DNA of 64,000 nucleotides from an alpha proteobacterium IMCC14465 (GCA_000293845.2 ALYF01000006.1:1-64000), one strand, 5' to 3'. Shown: positions 19,038-29,468, numbered from the stretch's first letter. The notes: generated by a model from the sequence alone, not told the origin. Numbers and translations are program-made.

Positions 19038-19829
19038 ATGACTGAAGAGACTGAACAGAAAATGCTCGGCTTAGAAGATATTCGTGAGCAGATAGACGAA
19101 ACAGATAGAGCTATTTTGGAATTGTTGGCGCAACGCTCGCAATTAGTGTCTTGTGTTGCCGAGGTTAAGGCTCAATCCGGTGATAGCCGGATATTACGTC
19201 CTGCCCGTGAAATCGTCCAAATGAGGCATTTTCTGACTTGGTTTAAAGAACGGGGGCTGGCTATGCCGGTTTCCGGTTTTTCGGCTATTTGGCGCGAAAT
19301 TATCGCGGCTTCGGTTAGTCAACAGACGCCGCTCAAGGTGATGCATATGTCCGACACGCTCACCACAGCACGCGAGAGGTTTGGTAATGCTGCTGATTAT
19401 GTCGAGGTCAATCATCCCGACGATGCGCTGGGCAAGCTTGATGCGCATGCCAATAGGATTGCGGTTTTGCCGTTTAAAAATTCAGATTGGTGGCAAAGCC
19501 TGCCTGAAGGTATGAAGATTTTTGGCGCTTTGCCATATTTAAGCCCGCTGAGCAAAGGGGATGTTCAATCGCTTTGTGTCGGTTGTATCGCTATTGAACC
19601 ATCTGGTGAGGATGTGACTTTGTTGAGTTGCCCGAAAGAAGATGGGCCAGAAAATGACTCGGCAGATGACTTGGCTGAAAATAAAGACGCGCATATTTTG
19701 GCCAGTTCAGACACACATCACCTCATTATGGTTGATGGGTTTATGAATACCGATAGGATTGGTGATGTGGTAGGCAGTTTTGGAAGTCTTGAAATTATGG
19801 ATGCTCTTTTGGTCGGAGAGAAAAGCTGA
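19038..19829 (+). CDS. chorismate mutase (AroQ) with a C-terminal extension
   Basis: 263 aa. Residues 8-95 are an AroQ helical chorismate mutase (LEDIREQIDETDRAILELLAQR, later RPAREIVQMRH), which turns chorismate into prephenate. The remaining 170 residues are not a recognisable ACT or prephenate dehydratase domain; segments such as NRIAVLPFKNSDWWQSL are shared with other alphaproteobacterial forms as far as I recall. First gene of a three-gene unit; its stop overlaps the hisC start by 1 base. Confidence 0.9.
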   Translation: MTEETEQKMLGLEDIREQIDETDRAILELLAQRSQLVSCVAEVKAQSGDSRILRPAREIVQMRHFLTWFKERGLAMPVSGFSAIWREIIAASVSQQTPLKVMHMSDTLTTARERFGNAADYVEVNHPDDALGKLDAHANRIAVLPFKNSDWWQSLPEGMKIFGALPYLSPLSKGDVQSLCVGCIAIEPSGEDVTLLSCPKEDGPENDSADDLAENKDAHILASSDTHHLIMVDGFMNTDRIGDVVGSFGSLEIMDALLVGEKS

Positions 19830-20926
19830 TGTCAGGTCCGCAACCTAAAAACGGGATTATGGACTTGCCACCTTATGTTGGTGGTAAAGAGTCTCTGCCC
19901 GGACAGGAAAAAATATTTAAGCTATCGGCGAATGAAAACCCCCTTGGTGCCAGTCCCAAGGCGCTGGAAGCCTATCGCATGGCTGGAGAGAATCTGGAGC
20001 TATATCCCGACGGGCATAGCGTGGCTCTGCGCGAGGCGCTTGCTAAGGCGAACGGTTTGGATGTGAATAAAATTGTTTGCGGTTTTGGTTCTGATGAGCT
20101 TCTGCAGATTATGGCGACTGCCTACTTACAACCCGGCGATGAGGCTATTCATACCGAACATGGTTTTCTGGTCTATAAGCTGGCAAGTCAGGCAACAGGT
20201 GCACGGCCTGTAAGTGTGGCCGAAACCAATCTGACGGCAGATGTGGATGCTATTTTGGCTGCGGTGACCGAGAAGACAAAAATTGTTTTTCTGGCAAATC
20301 CCAATAACCCGACTGGTACAATGATTTCGGCTTCTGAAGTCCGTCGTTTGCATGCCGGTTTACAGGATAATATATTGCTGGTGCTGGATGGCGCTTATGC
20401 AGAATATGTCGGTACGGCTGATTATGAGGACGGATTTGCGTTAGTTGAAGAAACACAAAATGTTGTGACAACGCGCACCTTTTCTAAAATATACGGTCTG
20501 GCGGCGCTTCGATTGGGGTGGGCTTATTGCCCTGCACCGATTGCGGCTGTGGTCAATCGTTTGCGTGGACCGTTTAATGTTTCCACACCGGCTCAGCTGG
20601 CAGGCATTGCCGCGATAGAAGACCAAGCGCATGTGCAAGCGTCCATTGCGCATAATAATGAATGGCGAGACCGGCTCTTCCAGCAAATAAGCGGTGCGGG
20701 GTTTGATGTTTTACCAAGCCAAGCCAATTTCTTGCTGATTAAATTTGACCCTGAAAGCAGTTGGAGTGCGGCTAAAGCTGAACAAAAACTCAATGAGCGC
20801 GGGCTTATTTTGCGCGGGCTGACAGCCTATGGCTTGCCGAATGCGCTTCGCCTGACAATTGGCACGGCTGAAGCCAATATGCTGGTTGCAGAGGTGTTTC
20901 AAGAAATGGCTGAAAATCATGGATAA
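19829..20926 (+). CDS. hisC: histidinol-phosphate/aromatic aminotransferase
   Basis: 365 aa fold-type I PLP enzyme: KLSANENPLGASPKALEA, FLANPNNPTGTMIS, DGAYAEYV, and PLP Lys in TRTFSKIYGLAALRLGWA (about residue 216). It transaminates imidazole-acetol phosphate in histidine synthesis, and the setting between chorismate mutase and TyrA suggests it also acts on aromatic keto acids or prephenate. Start coupled by a 1-base overlap; the end overlaps tyrA by 8 bases. Confidence 0.94.
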   Translation: MSGPQPKNGIMDLPPYVGGKESLPGQEKIFKLSANENPLGASPKALEAYRMAGENLELYPDGHSVALREALAKANGLDVNKIVCGFGSDELLQIMATAYLQPGDEAIHTEHGFLVYKLASQATGARPVSVAETNLTADVDAILAAVTEKTKIVFLANPNNPTGTMISASEVRRLHAGLQDNILLVLDGAYAEYVGTADYEDGFALVEETQNVVTTRTFSKIYGLAALRLGWAYCPAPIAAVVNRLRGPFNVSTPAQLAGIAAIEDQAHVQASIAHNNEWRDRLFQQISGAGFDVLPSQANFLLIKFDPESSWSAAKAEQKLNERGLILRGLTAYGLPNALRLTIGTAEANMLVAEVFQEMAENHG

Positions 20927-21854
20927 ACCGCATATCGCTCTCATCGGCATGGGTCTTATCGGGTCATCTATCGGGCATGCGCTCAAGCGTGGCGATTTGG
21001 CGGCGCAGATTACCGGTTATGCCCGCAGTTCACAAACGCGTCAGAAAGCTCAAAATATTGGCTTTGTTGACCACGTCGCGGACACTCTGCAAGAGGCCGT
21101 TACGGGGGCAGATATTGTATTTCTGAATGTGCCGGTGGGGATGATTGCCGATATTGTCAAAGACATGGCGGCGTCACTAAAGCAGGGCGCGATAATCACG
21201 GATGTTGGCTCGGTTAAAAAATCTGTCATGGATGCTGTTAATGCTCATTTGCCGGAACATGCTGTTTTTGTGCCGGCGCACCCGATTGCTGGAACTGAGC
21301 TTTCCGGTCCGGAGGCGGGGTTTGCTGAACTATTTGATAATCGCTGGTGTATTCTGACGCCTGATGCCGATACGGATAAGCAAGCTGTGGCAACTATTTC
21401 GGATTTATGGCAGGCCATGGGGTCGGATGTGGAAATCATGGATGCTGACCACCACGACCTTGTGCTGGCGATTACGAGCCACGTGCCGCATTTAATTGCG
21501 TTTAATATTGTCGGTACGGCGGCAGATTTGGAAGCCGTGACGCAAAGCGAAGTGATTAAATATAGCGCGGGTGGGTTTAGAGATTTTACCCGTATCGCGG
21601 CATCTGACCCTGTTATGTGGCGGGATGTGTTTATGAATAATGGTGAGGCAGTGTTAGAAATGCTCGCCCGTTTCAGTGAAGATTTGACGAGTCTACAACG
21701 TGCTATCCGATGGAAAGATGGTGAGGCGCTTGAAAAACTCTTTTCACACACGCGCGATATCAGACGTAGCATTGTCGAAGCGGGGCAGGACACAAATGAC
21801 GCGAATTTTGGTCGTGGCGAGTCTCCACATAAATCTGGCCATAAATCCGATTGA
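20919..21854 (+). CDS. tyrA: prephenate/arogenate dehydrogenase
   Basis: 311 aa. Start placed at ATG 20919 (MDKPHIALIGMGLIGSSIG), so the nucleotide-binding GxGxxG lies at residue 10 as usual; a longer frame from 20859 would run deep into hisC. Other marks are PAHPIAGTELSGPEAG and SHVPHLIAFNIV. It oxidises prephenate or arogenate with NAD(P), leading to tyrosine. Together with the two upstream genes it covers chorismate to tyrosine. Confidence 0.94.
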   Translation: MDKPHIALIGMGLIGSSIGHALKRGDLAAQITGYARSSQTRQKAQNIGFVDHVADTLQEAVTGADIVFLNVPVGMIADIVKDMAASLKQGAIITDVGSVKKSVMDAVNAHLPEHAVFVPAHPIAGTELSGPEAGFAELFDNRWCILTPDADTDKQAVATISDLWQAMGSDVEIMDADHHDLVLAITSHVPHLIAFNIVGTAADLEAVTQSEVIKYSAGGFRDFTRIAASDPVMWRDVFMNNGEAVLEMLARFSEDLTSLQRAIRWKDGEALEKLFSHTRDIRRSIVEAGQDTNDANFGRGESPHKSGHKSD

Positions 21855-21869
21855 CGTTTAAAGTTTTAC

Positions 21870-22844
21870 TTAAAGCTTAGGTGCGGGGCCTATATCAAGT
21901 GGCCCGAAAAATACACGCCCTTGCTTAAAAGCAAGCGTAAGAGGGAAGGTGTCAGTTTCTGACGTTCCTTTTGTGATGGACCCTGTTTTAAGCTGAAGCG
22001 CGAAAGAGAGGATGGCAACTTGATCCGCGGTTAAAAGTCCATTGGTCTGCAAGATGCGCAAGACAGATGTCATATTCTCGAAAGTCAGATTCAGCGTGCC
22101 ATCAAGATAGCCTTGCTCATTTCGCCCTAATTGGCCGTTACCCTGAATACCGAGGCGTTCCTCGGCGGATAGGTTGATATCCAGCTTCATAGCATCGAGA
22201 GTGATACTGTTCCTATTTGCAGGGAGTCTGGCTTCCATAATTGTCTTATTCAGACTTAGAATTTGTTGATTATCTGTCTCCGTGACAGCGAGATTATTGG
22301 CATCAAATAAAAGACGCGTCTGACGCGCTTCAATAGGCAGGCTGTAAAATTGTATATGCTCGGATGTGATGTTCATCCCTTCTGCAAAAGCAGGGCGCAC
22401 GGCGAAGCGGGGTTTTTGCAAATCCACAGAAATACGGGCATCGGCAAAATAATCTTCTCCCTCTTTGGTCATCACATGGCTGGCTTGTAGAGCCTCTCCT
22501 GTGAGGGTTAGACGGTCGCCAGACTGGCCATCAAATTGTATGCCCCCCTCTGCCCAGATGATTGTGTGATTAAAGTTATAAAACATGCGCGTGGCAGTCA
22601 GGCTGTCACCGGAGAGGTTTCCTTGGGGCAAACGAAAGACATAGTCAGCCATAATTATACGATACTGGCTGGGGAAGCCGCCGACAGATAGTGAGCTGAA
22701 ATTAATATCTGGGTTTTCGTGCAGTGATTTTTTAATCTGGGCAGCCCCCATAAACCAAAATCCGGTGGCCGTGAGCGCCAGCGTCAGGAGCGCGATATAA
22801 GGCCAGAGTAAAGCGCGTTTTCTTTTTGTGGTTATTTTGGTCAT
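21870..22844 (-). CDS. DUF2125-type membrane-anchored protein
   Basis: 324 aa: one N-terminal membrane segment (residues 10-32) and a beta-rich exported domain (FSSLSVGGFPSQYRI, YSLPIEARQTRLLFD). This fits the DUF2125 family of alphaproteobacteria, often found near tyrA; function unknown. Its ATG overlaps the stop of the DUF218 gene by 1 base (TAATG), so the two are co-translated. Confidence 0.8.
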   Translation of the reverse strand: MTKITTKRKRALLWPYIALLTLALTATGFWFMGAAQIKKSLHENPDINFSSLSVGGFPSQYRIIMADYVFRLPQGNLSGDSLTATRMFYNFNHTIIWAEGGIQFDGQSGDRLTLTGEALQASHVMTKEGEDYFADARISVDLQKPRFAVRPAFAEGMNITSEHIQFYSLPIEARQTRLLFDANNLAVTETDNQQILSLNKTIMEARLPANRNSITLDAMKLDINLSAEERLGIQGNGQLGRNEQGYLDGTLNLTFENMTSVLRILQTNGLLTADQVAILSFALQLKTGSITKGTSETDTFPLTLAFKQGRVFFGPLDIGPAPKL

Positions 22845-23473
22845 TATGAGAGCGACATATGATCCCCTGTCAGGTCGAACAGGGAGAGGAGATAGCGGAC
22901 ATATTCACCCAGTAAAAGGGTCAGAGTACCAGGATAGCGCCACCATGATTGAATCTCCACCCCCCGCGCGTTAACAGGATAGGGATGAATCAAAACATTG
23001 GGAATGACCCTGCGAAGCTCTATCAGACTGCGCGGAATATGGTGAGTGCTGGTTACCATAATAATCGACCGATAGCCATGGACACGCACCCACATAGCCG
23101 TTTCTCCAGCATTGCCGACTGTATTTGTAGCGCGGTAGTCTAGGTCAACACAGCATGCGATTTTAGCCGCGTCAAATTCGGCGAAGCTTAAAATCTTATC
23201 CATATCGGCAGATTTATGAACCCCTGATACAAGCGCCCGTTTAGCACGCCCTTCGCCAAGAAGGGCCAGCCCTTGACGAATACGTTCATCAGACATGCCT
23301 GTCAAAATGACAATGCCGTCGGCGGTTGGTTTTTCAGGCGTGTTTATCGCATCATAGCGCCGCCCCTGAGCGAATAGTAAAAAGCTGATAATGAATAAAA
23401 CCGACAAGCCAATGGCGATATATAAAAGGGCGCTGAGCCAGATTTTGTTCTGGCGGGGAGGGTCAAGTTTCAT
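22844..23473 (-). CDS. YdcF/ElyC-like DUF218 membrane protein
   Basis: 209 aa with an N-terminal membrane helix (residues 12-32) and a DUF218 domain: GIVILTGMSDERIRQGLALL, RALVSGVHKSADMDKI, NTVGNAGETAMWVR, IIMVTSTHHIPRSLIELRRV. DUF218 proteins act in the envelope; E. coli ElyC supports peptidoglycan precursor supply. Next to ftsE-ftsX and co-translated with the DUF2125 gene, in keeping with an envelope role. Exact function not known. Confidence 0.87.
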   Translation of the reverse strand: MKLDPPRQNKIWLSALLYIAIGLSVLFIISFLLFAQGRRYDAINTPEKPTADGIVILTGMSDERIRQGLALLGEGRAKRALVSGVHKSADMDKILSFAEFDAAKIACCVDLDYRATNTVGNAGETAMWVRVHGYRSIIMVTSTHHIPRSLIELRRVIPNVLIHPYPVNARGVEIQSWWRYPGTLTLLLGEYVRYLLSLFDLTGDHMSLS

Positions 23474-23489
23474 ATCGGCACCTCAAGAC

Positions 23490-24338
23490 TCACAGTGCTT
23501 TAGCCAGTGTTCGGATAACGAAGTTTCTGATAATCAGCCACGTCATCAAAATGGAAAGAACGGGAACGCTTAATAGCAGAAGATAGAATTGCATATCTTC
23601 CATATCTGTCATCAGGGTGAATAGCAGATGAAAAATACTCGCCGCGGCGACATAGCCAATGGCGCAGGAAAGCAAAGAGAGGGTCAGGAATTGTCTCTCA
23701 AATTGACGCGAAATAAATTTATCTCGCGCGCCAATGAGGTGCAGCACCTCGACAGTTTGCTTATTTGTTCCTAAGCCTGCGCGCGTGGCAAAAATAATCA
23801 CGGTTGCTGTTGCGATGGTGACGAGTATCAATATCAAACTGGCAAGCACTCTGAGGGTTTGCACGCCGCGCTCAAGATTTTGCCGCCAACGCCCATGCGT
23901 GTCCAGTTTTGCGCCGGGTGCGACCGCGCTTAATTCAATGCGCAGCCCGTTTTCATTAAATCTCTGTTCTTTATTAAGAGAGACATCAAGCATGACGGGA
24001 ATTGGCAAATCGGCGGTTACATTGCCTGTGCCGAGCCATGGCTCCAGCAGGCCAATCAGCTTTTCTTCAGGAATAATCTCATAGGTCTTAATGCCACGGG
24101 TTCTTTTCAGCACGCGCTCAACGGCTTGTAATTGGTCACGCGCCGTCAGATTTTCCGTATCTGTGATTTGTATGGTGACGGCGCCGGTGGCTTGTGTGAG
24201 CCAGTTATGGGCGGCTTTATTGACAGATAAAACCGCACCCAGTGCTAGGCACGCTAGAAAACACATCGTTGCGGTGACCGCGCCAAGCGCAGGTCCGGCA
24301 ACTGAATTTCGAGGTAATATTTGGGAATTGCCGGCCAT
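23490..24338 (-). CDS. ftsX: cell division protein FtsX
   Basis: 282 aa. Start set at ATG 24338 because it overlaps the ftsE stop by one base (TAATG); the longer frame to 24410 lies inside ftsE. Four membrane segments: one near residues 20-42, three in the C-terminal half (about 165-190, 215-240, 250-272), with a periplasmic domain between. With FtsE it forms the ABC complex that controls cell-wall hydrolases at the septum. Confidence 0.92.
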   Translation of the reverse strand: MAGNSQILPRNSVAGPALGAVTATMCFLACLALGAVLSVNKAAHNWLTQATGAVTIQITDTENLTARDQLQAVERVLKRTRGIKTYEIIPEEKLIGLLEPWLGTGNVTADLPIPVMLDVSLNKEQRFNENGLRIELSAVAPGAKLDTHGRWRQNLERGVQTLRVLASLILILVTIATATVIIFATRAGLGTNKQTVEVLHLIGARDKFISRQFERQFLTLSLLSCAIGYVAAASIFHLLFTLMTDMEDMQFYLLLLSVPVLSILMTWLIIRNFVIRTLAKAL

Positions 24339-25018
24339 TAATATTCCCCATAGGTCGGGACAAGACTGCCTTGCTCCAAATGCAGGCGAGGATAGGGGGA
24401 GCCTTCCCATAATTGTTTGTCATGTGTCGCAATCAGGATGGTTGTGCCTTGTTTGTTTAATTCAGCAAAGAGGCGCATGAGCCGCATGCCGATTTCCGTA
24501 TCGACATTGCCTGTGGGTTCATCAGCGATAATCACATTAGGACGCCCGACAACGGCACGCGCAATCGCGGCACGTTGTTGTTCCCCACCTGACAAGGTTG
24601 TCGGAAACGCATTAATGCGGTCGCCAAGGCCAACCCAGTTCATCAGTTCCAGAATATTACTGCGATATTGCGTTTCCTTGATGTTGCAGACCCGTAAGGG
24701 GAGTGACACATTTTCGTAAATGGTTAAATGGTCAAGCAGACGAAATTCCTGAAAGACCACGCCGATACGGCGGCGAATTTCGGGTAATGCCGCGCGTGGC
24801 AGGCGGGCAGAGTCTTGGTTAAACAGAAAGACTTTGCCACCGCTGGGTTTGCCGGCGAGGAAAATCAGTTTGAGCAAGGATGTTTTACCTGCGCCAGATG
24901 AGCCGGTAAGAAAGTGAAACGATCCGGGTTTGAGTTCAAAATTTATGTCCTGCAAAACATCCGTATTGTTATCGTAACGCAGAGATACATTTTCAAACCG
25001 GATCAAACCTGCCTCCAC
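24338..25018 (-). CDS. ftsE: cell division ATP-binding protein FtsE
   Basis: 226 aa ABC ATPase: Walker A GSSGAGKTSLLK (residues 38-49), Q-loop FQEFRLLDHLTIYENV, signature LSGGEQQRAAIARA, Walker B NVIIADEPTGNVD and switch His in LIATHDKQLW. Drives FtsX. First of ftsE-ftsX-DUF218-DUF2125, all on one strand. Confidence 0.95.
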   Translation of the reverse strand: MEAGLIRFENVSLRYDNNTDVLQDINFELKPGSFHFLTGSSGAGKTSLLKLIFLAGKPSGGKVFLFNQDSARLPRAALPEIRRRIGVVFQEFRLLDHLTIYENVSLPLRVCNIKETQYRSNILELMNWVGLGDRINAFPTTLSGGEQQRAAIARAVVGRPNVIIADEPTGNVDTEIGMRLMRLFAELNKQGTTILIATHDKQLWEGSPYPRLHLEQGSLVPTYGEY

Positions 25019-25050
25019 ATTTCATGATGCCGTGTCCCTATCTTGACAGC

Positions 25051-26319
25051 TTATGCTTTTTTGAGCCAGTCGGGAACTTTTTCAAGCGCCAATATATCAT
25101 CATATTGCGGACGGGCTCTGATAATTTCAAACTTTTCGCCATCAACCAGAACTTCGGGCGCACTCAGGCGGGTATTATAGCTCGATCCTAATGTAGCGCC
25201 GTAAGCCCCGCAGGTAAAAACAGCCAGCAAGTCGCCTTGTTGCGGTTCGGGCAAATGTCTTTCAGAGCCGAGAAAATCTCCCGTTTCACATACAGGGCCG
25301 ACGACATCCCAGACATCTTCATCATTCGCATTGGTGATGACGGGTTGGATGTCGTGATAGGCGCCATAGAGCGTCGGGCGCATTAATTCTGTCATGGCGG
25401 CATCGACAATAATAAAGTTTTTCGCCTCGCCTTTTTTGGTTCTGATAACTGAAGTCACCAAAATACCCGCATTGCCCGCTATCAGACGCCCTGGTTCGAG
25501 AAAAATACGACAGCCGCTATTGCCAAAAATCTCGCCAATCAGATTGGCATAATCTTCGGGGGATGGCGGATGGGCGTCATCGGGCGCATAGGGAATGCCT
25601 AACCCGCCGCCCAAATCAAGCGTTGTGATGTTGTGTCCGGCGTCAGTGAGCTTTTCCAGGAGACCTGCCACTTTAACAAAAGCGTTTCTGAAGGGGGTCA
25701 GTTCGGTAATCTGACTACCAATATGAATATCAATGCCAATAATTTCCAGTCCAGGGAGTGTGGCGGCTTTGGCATAGCTGGCTTCGGCTTCGTCCCACGC
25801 AATGCCGAATTTGTTCTCGGCTTTACCCGTCGAAATTTTTTCATGCGTGCCAGCATCAATATCGGGATTAACACGCAGAGAGATGCGTGCAGTTTTGCCC
25901 TCTTTCACTGCGACGTCTGAAAGCTGTTCAAGTTCGGCGCGGCTTTCAACATTAAATTGCGCAATATTGGATTGCAGAGCAAAAGCCATTTCCGCTTCGG
26001 TTTTGCCAACACCTGAGAAAACGATTTTTTCAGCAGGAATACCGGCAAGCAGAGCGCGTCTTAACTCACCTTCGGAAACAACATCCGCCCCCGAGCCTAA
26101 ATTGGCAAGTGTGGCGATAACACCAAGATTGGAATTGGCTTTCACGGAATAACAAATGGTCACATCATTTTGTGCAAAAGCGTCTTTGAGCCGCATGTAA
26201 TGCTGGGTGAGCGTGGCGGTGGAGTAACAGTAAAAAGGCGTGCCAATGCGGTCAGCCAAGGCTGTCACATCTATATTTTCGGCAAAAAGCCTATCCTCAC
26301 GCCTATTAAAATGATGCAT
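25051..26319 (-). CDS. lysA: diaminopimelate decarboxylase
   Basis: 422 aa fold-type III PLP enzyme: PLP Lys in ICYSVKANSNLGVIATL (about residue 60), HIGSQITEL, GGGLGIPYAPDD, FLEPGRLIAGNAGIL, and CGAYGATLGSSYNTR near the end. It makes lysine from meso-diaminopimelate. Follows the tiny lptM gene with 12 bases between them. Confidence 0.96.
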   Translation of the reverse strand: MHHFNRREDRLFAENIDVTALADRIGTPFYCYSTATLTQHYMRLKDAFAQNDVTICYSVKANSNLGVIATLANLGSGADVVSEGELRRALLAGIPAEKIVFSGVGKTEAEMAFALQSNIAQFNVESRAELEQLSDVAVKEGKTARISLRVNPDIDAGTHEKISTGKAENKFGIAWDEAEASYAKAATLPGLEIIGIDIHIGSQITELTPFRNAFVKVAGLLEKLTDAGHNITTLDLGGGLGIPYAPDDAHPPSPEDYANLIGEIFGNSGCRIFLEPGRLIAGNAGILVTSVIRTKKGEAKNFIIVDAAMTELMRPTLYGAYHDIQPVITNANDEDVWDVVGPVCETGDFLGSERHLPEPQQGDLLAVFTCGAYGATLGSSYNTRLSAPEVLVDGEKFEIIRARPQYDDILALEKVPDWLKKA

Positions 26320-26331
26320 GGATTATGTGTC

Positions 26332-26469
26332 CTATTGTGATGAATTCATGATGTTATCGGTTATATTCGCCTTTTCGGGCATAGATAAATCACCTTTGAC
26401 GCCACAGGCGGACAAAAAAAATGCGCTACCAATCATCACATATATAAATCGTCGTGCAAAATACGTCAT
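26332..26469 (-). CDS. lptM: small LptM-type lipoprotein
   Basis: 45 aa. Signal peptide with lipobox FFLSACGVKGDLSMP (Cys 22), matching the short LptM/YifL pattern (LxxCGxKGPLxxP). The family helps assemble the LptD-LptE lipopolysaccharide translocon in E. coli. Its place between argH and lysA is the common one. GGACG lies 8 bases before the ATG. Confidence 0.88.
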   Translation of the reverse strand: MTYFARRFIYVMIGSAFFLSACGVKGDLSMPEKANITDNIMNSSQ

Positions 26470-26502
26470 ATCTTTATCGTCCAACCTAATTTTGCTCTTT
26501 AT

Positions 26503-27888
26503 TTAAGCGTTCTTTAATCTGCCGAGCCAAGCTTTTGCTGCCGCCTTAACATTCTCTGGTGCTGTGCCACCATGGCTAGTCCGGCTGGCAACCGAGTTTT
26601 CAGTGCTGAGCACATCAAAAATATCTGCCGTGATACGTTCATCAACTGCCTGCATATTTTCAAGCGATAATTCATCCAGCCTGCACGCTTCTTTCTCGGC
26701 AAGTTGGACAATCTGACCCGTAATATGATGCGCTTCCCTGAACGGGACATTTCCGACCCGTACGAGCCAATCCGCTAAATCTGTTGCCGTTGAAAAACCT
26801 TCTTGCGCTCTAGTCGCCATAGCCGAGGCATTAATTTCCATGACCTGCATCATGCCGGACATCGCCGCGAGGCAAAGCGATAGATTATCAAGCGCCTCAA
26901 ACGTGCCTTTTTTATCTTCCTGCATATCTTTCGAATAGGCGAGGGGGAGACCCTTCATCACCACTAACAAAGCAGTCAGATGGCCGATGAGGTTGCCGGT
27001 TTTGGCTCTAATTAATTCAGCCGCATCGGGATTTCGTTTTTGCGGCATGATTGACGAGCCAGTTGAAAATGCATCCGGTAAAATAAAAAACCCGAAAGGC
27101 GCGGAGGCAAAAACAACAATTTCTTCAGCCAGCCGGGATAAATGTGTCATGCAAATCGTTCCCGCAGATAGTGTTTCCAACACAAAATCTCTGTCGGATA
27201 CGCTGTCGATGGAATTATCCGTCGGCTTATCAAAACCAAGCGCTTTTGCGGTCTGATGCCTGTCAATTGGGAAAGACGTGCCTGCCAGCGCTGCTGCGCC
27301 GAGGGGAGATTGATTTAATCTGGCCCGTGCATCGTGCAATCTACCCTTGTCGCGCTCTAGCATCTCTACATAGGCAAGCAAATGATGCCCATAAGTGACG
27401 GGTTGCGCGATTTGCAGATGTGTAAAGCCGGGCATGAGCGTCTCGGCATGGCTGAGGGCTGTTTCTGCCAGAATGGTCTGCAGCGCTTGAATTTGCTGAT
27501 GCAAATGGTCGATTGTGTCTCTGATATAAAGTTTTAAGTCGGTCGCAACTTGATCGTTTCTGGATCTGGCGGTGTGCAATCTACCCCCTGCCGCACCGAT
27601 AATATCGGATAGCCGCGCCTCGATATTCATATGAATATCCTCAAGAGCTCTTGAAAAGGTCATCTTACCGTCGGAAATTTCTTTCTCAATTTGCGTCAGG
27701 CCGTTTAAGATAGACTGACCGTCTTCTTGAGACAAAATGCCGGTATCCATGAGCATTTGGCAATGCGCCATTGATCCTGCAACATCTTGATGTGCAAGTC
27801 GCTGGTCAAATCCGATGGAAGCATTAATTTCTTCCATAATATCATCGGGCCCGTCGCCAAACCGACCGCCCCACATTTTTTGGCTCAT
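26503..27888 (-). CDS. argH: argininosuccinate lyase
   Basis: 461 aa, normal length for the fumarase/aspartase superfamily member: [35 protein letters not shown] and the signature [16 protein letters not shown] (about residue 275-290). It splits argininosuccinate to arginine and fumarate. Followed by lptM and lysA on the same strand and divergent from the TlpA-like gene. Confidence 0.97.
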   Translation of the reverse strand: MSQKMWGGRFGDGPDDIMEEINASIGFDQRLAHQDVAGSMAHCQMLMDTGILSQEDGQSILNGLTQIEKEISDGKMTFSRALEDIHMNIEARLSDIIGAAGGRLHTARSRNDQVATDLKLYIRDTIDHLHQQIQALQTILAETALSHAETLMPGFTHLQIAQPVTYGHHLLAYVEMLERDKGRLHDARARLNQSPLGAAALAGTSFPIDRHQTAKALGFDKPTDNSIDSVSDRDFVLETLSAGTICMTHLSRLAEEIVVFASAPFGFFILPDAFSTGSSIMPQKRNPDAAELIRAKTGNLIGHLTALLVVMKGLPLAYSKDMQEDKKGTFEALDNLSLCLAAMSGMMQVMEINASAMATRAQEGFSTATDLADWLVRVGNVPFREAHHITGQIVQLAEKEACRLDELSLENMQAVDERITADIFDVLSTENSVASRTSHGGTAPENVKAAAKAWLGRLKNA

Positions 27889-27918
27889 ATTAAACTCCTA
27901 AGGGAAGCATATAGAAAC

Positions 27919-28596
27919 ATGACAAAACCGACACCAAAAATAAGACTTTTGCCGATAATTATCATTATTGCCTTCCTAAGCGGCGTTGCGGCTTTCTACA
28001 TGACCACACCCCCATCTGGCAACCCTGATGATGCGGTATATGCAGAAGAAAATGCCGATTCCGGTCGCACCGCCACGGCGTCACCCTATGCGCGCTATGC
28101 AACGGGCAATTTAAAGAAAATGGTGTTTCACAAAACACCTAAAACCCTCAAAGAATTATCCTTCTTCAATGCTTTGGGTGAAAGCGTTGGGCTGGATGTG
28201 TTTGCAGGTCATTATGTGGTGTTGAATTTCTGGGCGACATGGTGTGTGCCTTGCCGAGAAGAAATGCCGTCTCTCGATGCGTTGCAATCACATTTTGAGG
28301 GGCAGACGCTCAAAGTCGTGGCGTTGAGTACTGATAGCGGAAGTGCAGACAAGCCGAAAAAGTTTCTTGCGGATTTGAATATTGAGGCGCTGGAATTCTT
28401 CCATGACCCTAAAAGTCAGGCAGCGCGGGACACGGGGCTTTTTGGGCTGCCGACAACTTTACTTCTCGACAAACAAGGGCGTGAAATTGGCAGACTTGCA
28501 GGGGAAGCCGTTTGGGATGCGCCGGAAGTTAAAGCGTTTTTAGAAGCTTTGATAGCGGAGACTATTTCAGTTGAAACGGATGCTTCCAACCCTTAG
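27919..28596 (+). CDS. tlpA: TlpA-family thiol-disulfide oxidoreductase
   Basis: 225 aa. Start at ATG 27919 with AGGGAAG upstream; the frame is open further but runs into argH on the other strand. N-terminal membrane anchor (residues 8-29), then a thioredoxin fold in the periplasm with [20 protein letters not shown] (CVPC active site), [14 protein letters not shown] and the cis-Pro loop [10 protein letters not shown]. Such proteins reduce apo-cytochrome or copper-chaperone cysteines. Convergent with the hydroxyacyl-CoA dehydrogenase gene with a 4-base overlap. Confidence 0.92.
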   Translation: MTKPTPKIRLLPIIIIIAFLSGVAAFYMTTPPSGNPDDAVYAEENADSGRTATASPYARYATGNLKKMVFHKTPKTLKELSFFNALGESVGLDVFAGHYVVLNFWATWCVPCREEMPSLDALQSHFEGQTLKVVALSTDSGSADKPKKFLADLNIEALEFFHDPKSQAARDTGLFGLPTTLLLDKQGREIGRLAGEAVWDAPEVKAFLEALIAETISVETDASNP

Positions 28597-29468
28597 CGGG
28601 TCGCAACAGGACTTTCGCCGGAATAATCATAGAAGCCCTTATCGGTTTTCACACCCAGCCAGCCAGCTTCGACATATTTTGTCAGTAAGGGGCATGGGCG
28701 ATATTTGCTGTCCCCAAGACCATCATAGAGAACTTGCATGATGCTGAGGCAGGTATCCAGCCCGATGAAATCGGCAAGTTGCAACGGCCCCATTGGGTGA
28801 TTGGCACCCAGCTTCATGGCTTTGTCGATACTCTCAACAGTGCCGACCCCCTCATAAAGGGCAAACACAGCTTCATTAATCATAGGCAAGAGAATACGAT
28901 TGACGATAAAGGCCGGAAAATCTTCGGATACGGCAGATGTTTTGCCAATCCGCTGAACCAGTTCCTTGCAGCTTTCATAGGTTTCATCTGACGTGGCAAT
29001 GCCTCGGATAATCTCAACAAGTTGCATTACCGGCACCGGATTCATGAAATGCATGCCGATGAATTGTTCCGGCCGGTCGGTGACAGAGGCCAGCCGTGTG
29101 ATGGAAATTGATGACGTGTTAGAGGCGATAATGGCATCAGGCCCAATAACGGCACAGACTTCTTTTAAGATGGATGTTTTCAGCTCTTCATTTTCTGTCG
29201 CGGCTTCAATGACCATATCCGCATCGGAAATATTGTTCAGGCTGGCGGCAATATGAATTTGCCCAAGCGCTTTGTCTCTTTCCGCTTCGGTGATTTTGTT
29301 TTTTGCCGCCTGACGGTTCAGATTTCCGGTAATAGATGCAATACCGTTTTCAATCCGTTCGACAGAAATATCATTGAGTAAGACATCGCATCCGGCGAGG
29401 GCAAAGACATGCGCAATGCCGCTACCCATTTGCCCTGCACCAATAATCGCAATCCTATGGATGCTCAT
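28593..29468 (-). CDS. 3-hydroxybutyryl-CoA dehydrogenase
   Basis: 291 aa single-function 3-hydroxyacyl-CoA dehydrogenase. NAD site [19 protein letters not shown] (residues 7-25), [24 protein letters not shown], catalytic His in [17 protein letters not shown] (about residue 139) and [18 protein letters not shown]. It oxidises 3-hydroxyacyl-CoA, or reduces acetoacetyl-CoA. It lies downstream of the ETF genes on the same strand, fitting acyl-CoA oxidation. Confidence 0.94.
   Translation of the reverse strand: MSIHRIAIIGAGQMGSGIAHVFALAGCDVLLNDISVERIENGIASITGNLNRQAAKNKITEAERDKALGQIHIAASLNNISDADMVIEAATENEELKTSILKEVCAVIGPDAIIASNTSSISITRLASVTDRPEQFIGMHFMNPVPVMQLVEIIRGIATSDETYESCKELVQRIGKTSAVSEDFPAFIVNRILLPMINEAVFALYEGVGTVESIDKAMKLGANHPMGPLQLADFIGLDTCLSIMQVLYDGLGDSKYRPCPLLTKYVEAGWLGVKTDKGFYDYSGESPVATR

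Noticed and set aside
19038-19829. Chorismate mutase fused to prephenate dehydratase
   Set aside because: The C-terminal part lacks the TRF and ACT motifs of PheA and resembles the extension common in alphaproteobacterial forms.
20859-20918. Longer N-terminus for TyrA
   Set aside because: It would push the dinucleotide-binding motif away from the N-terminus and run 60 extra bases into hisC; ATG 20919 fits the family.
24339-24410. Longer N-terminus for FtsX
   Set aside because: It would lie wholly inside ftsE; the ATG at 24338 overlaps the ftsE stop by one base and gives the normal N-terminus.
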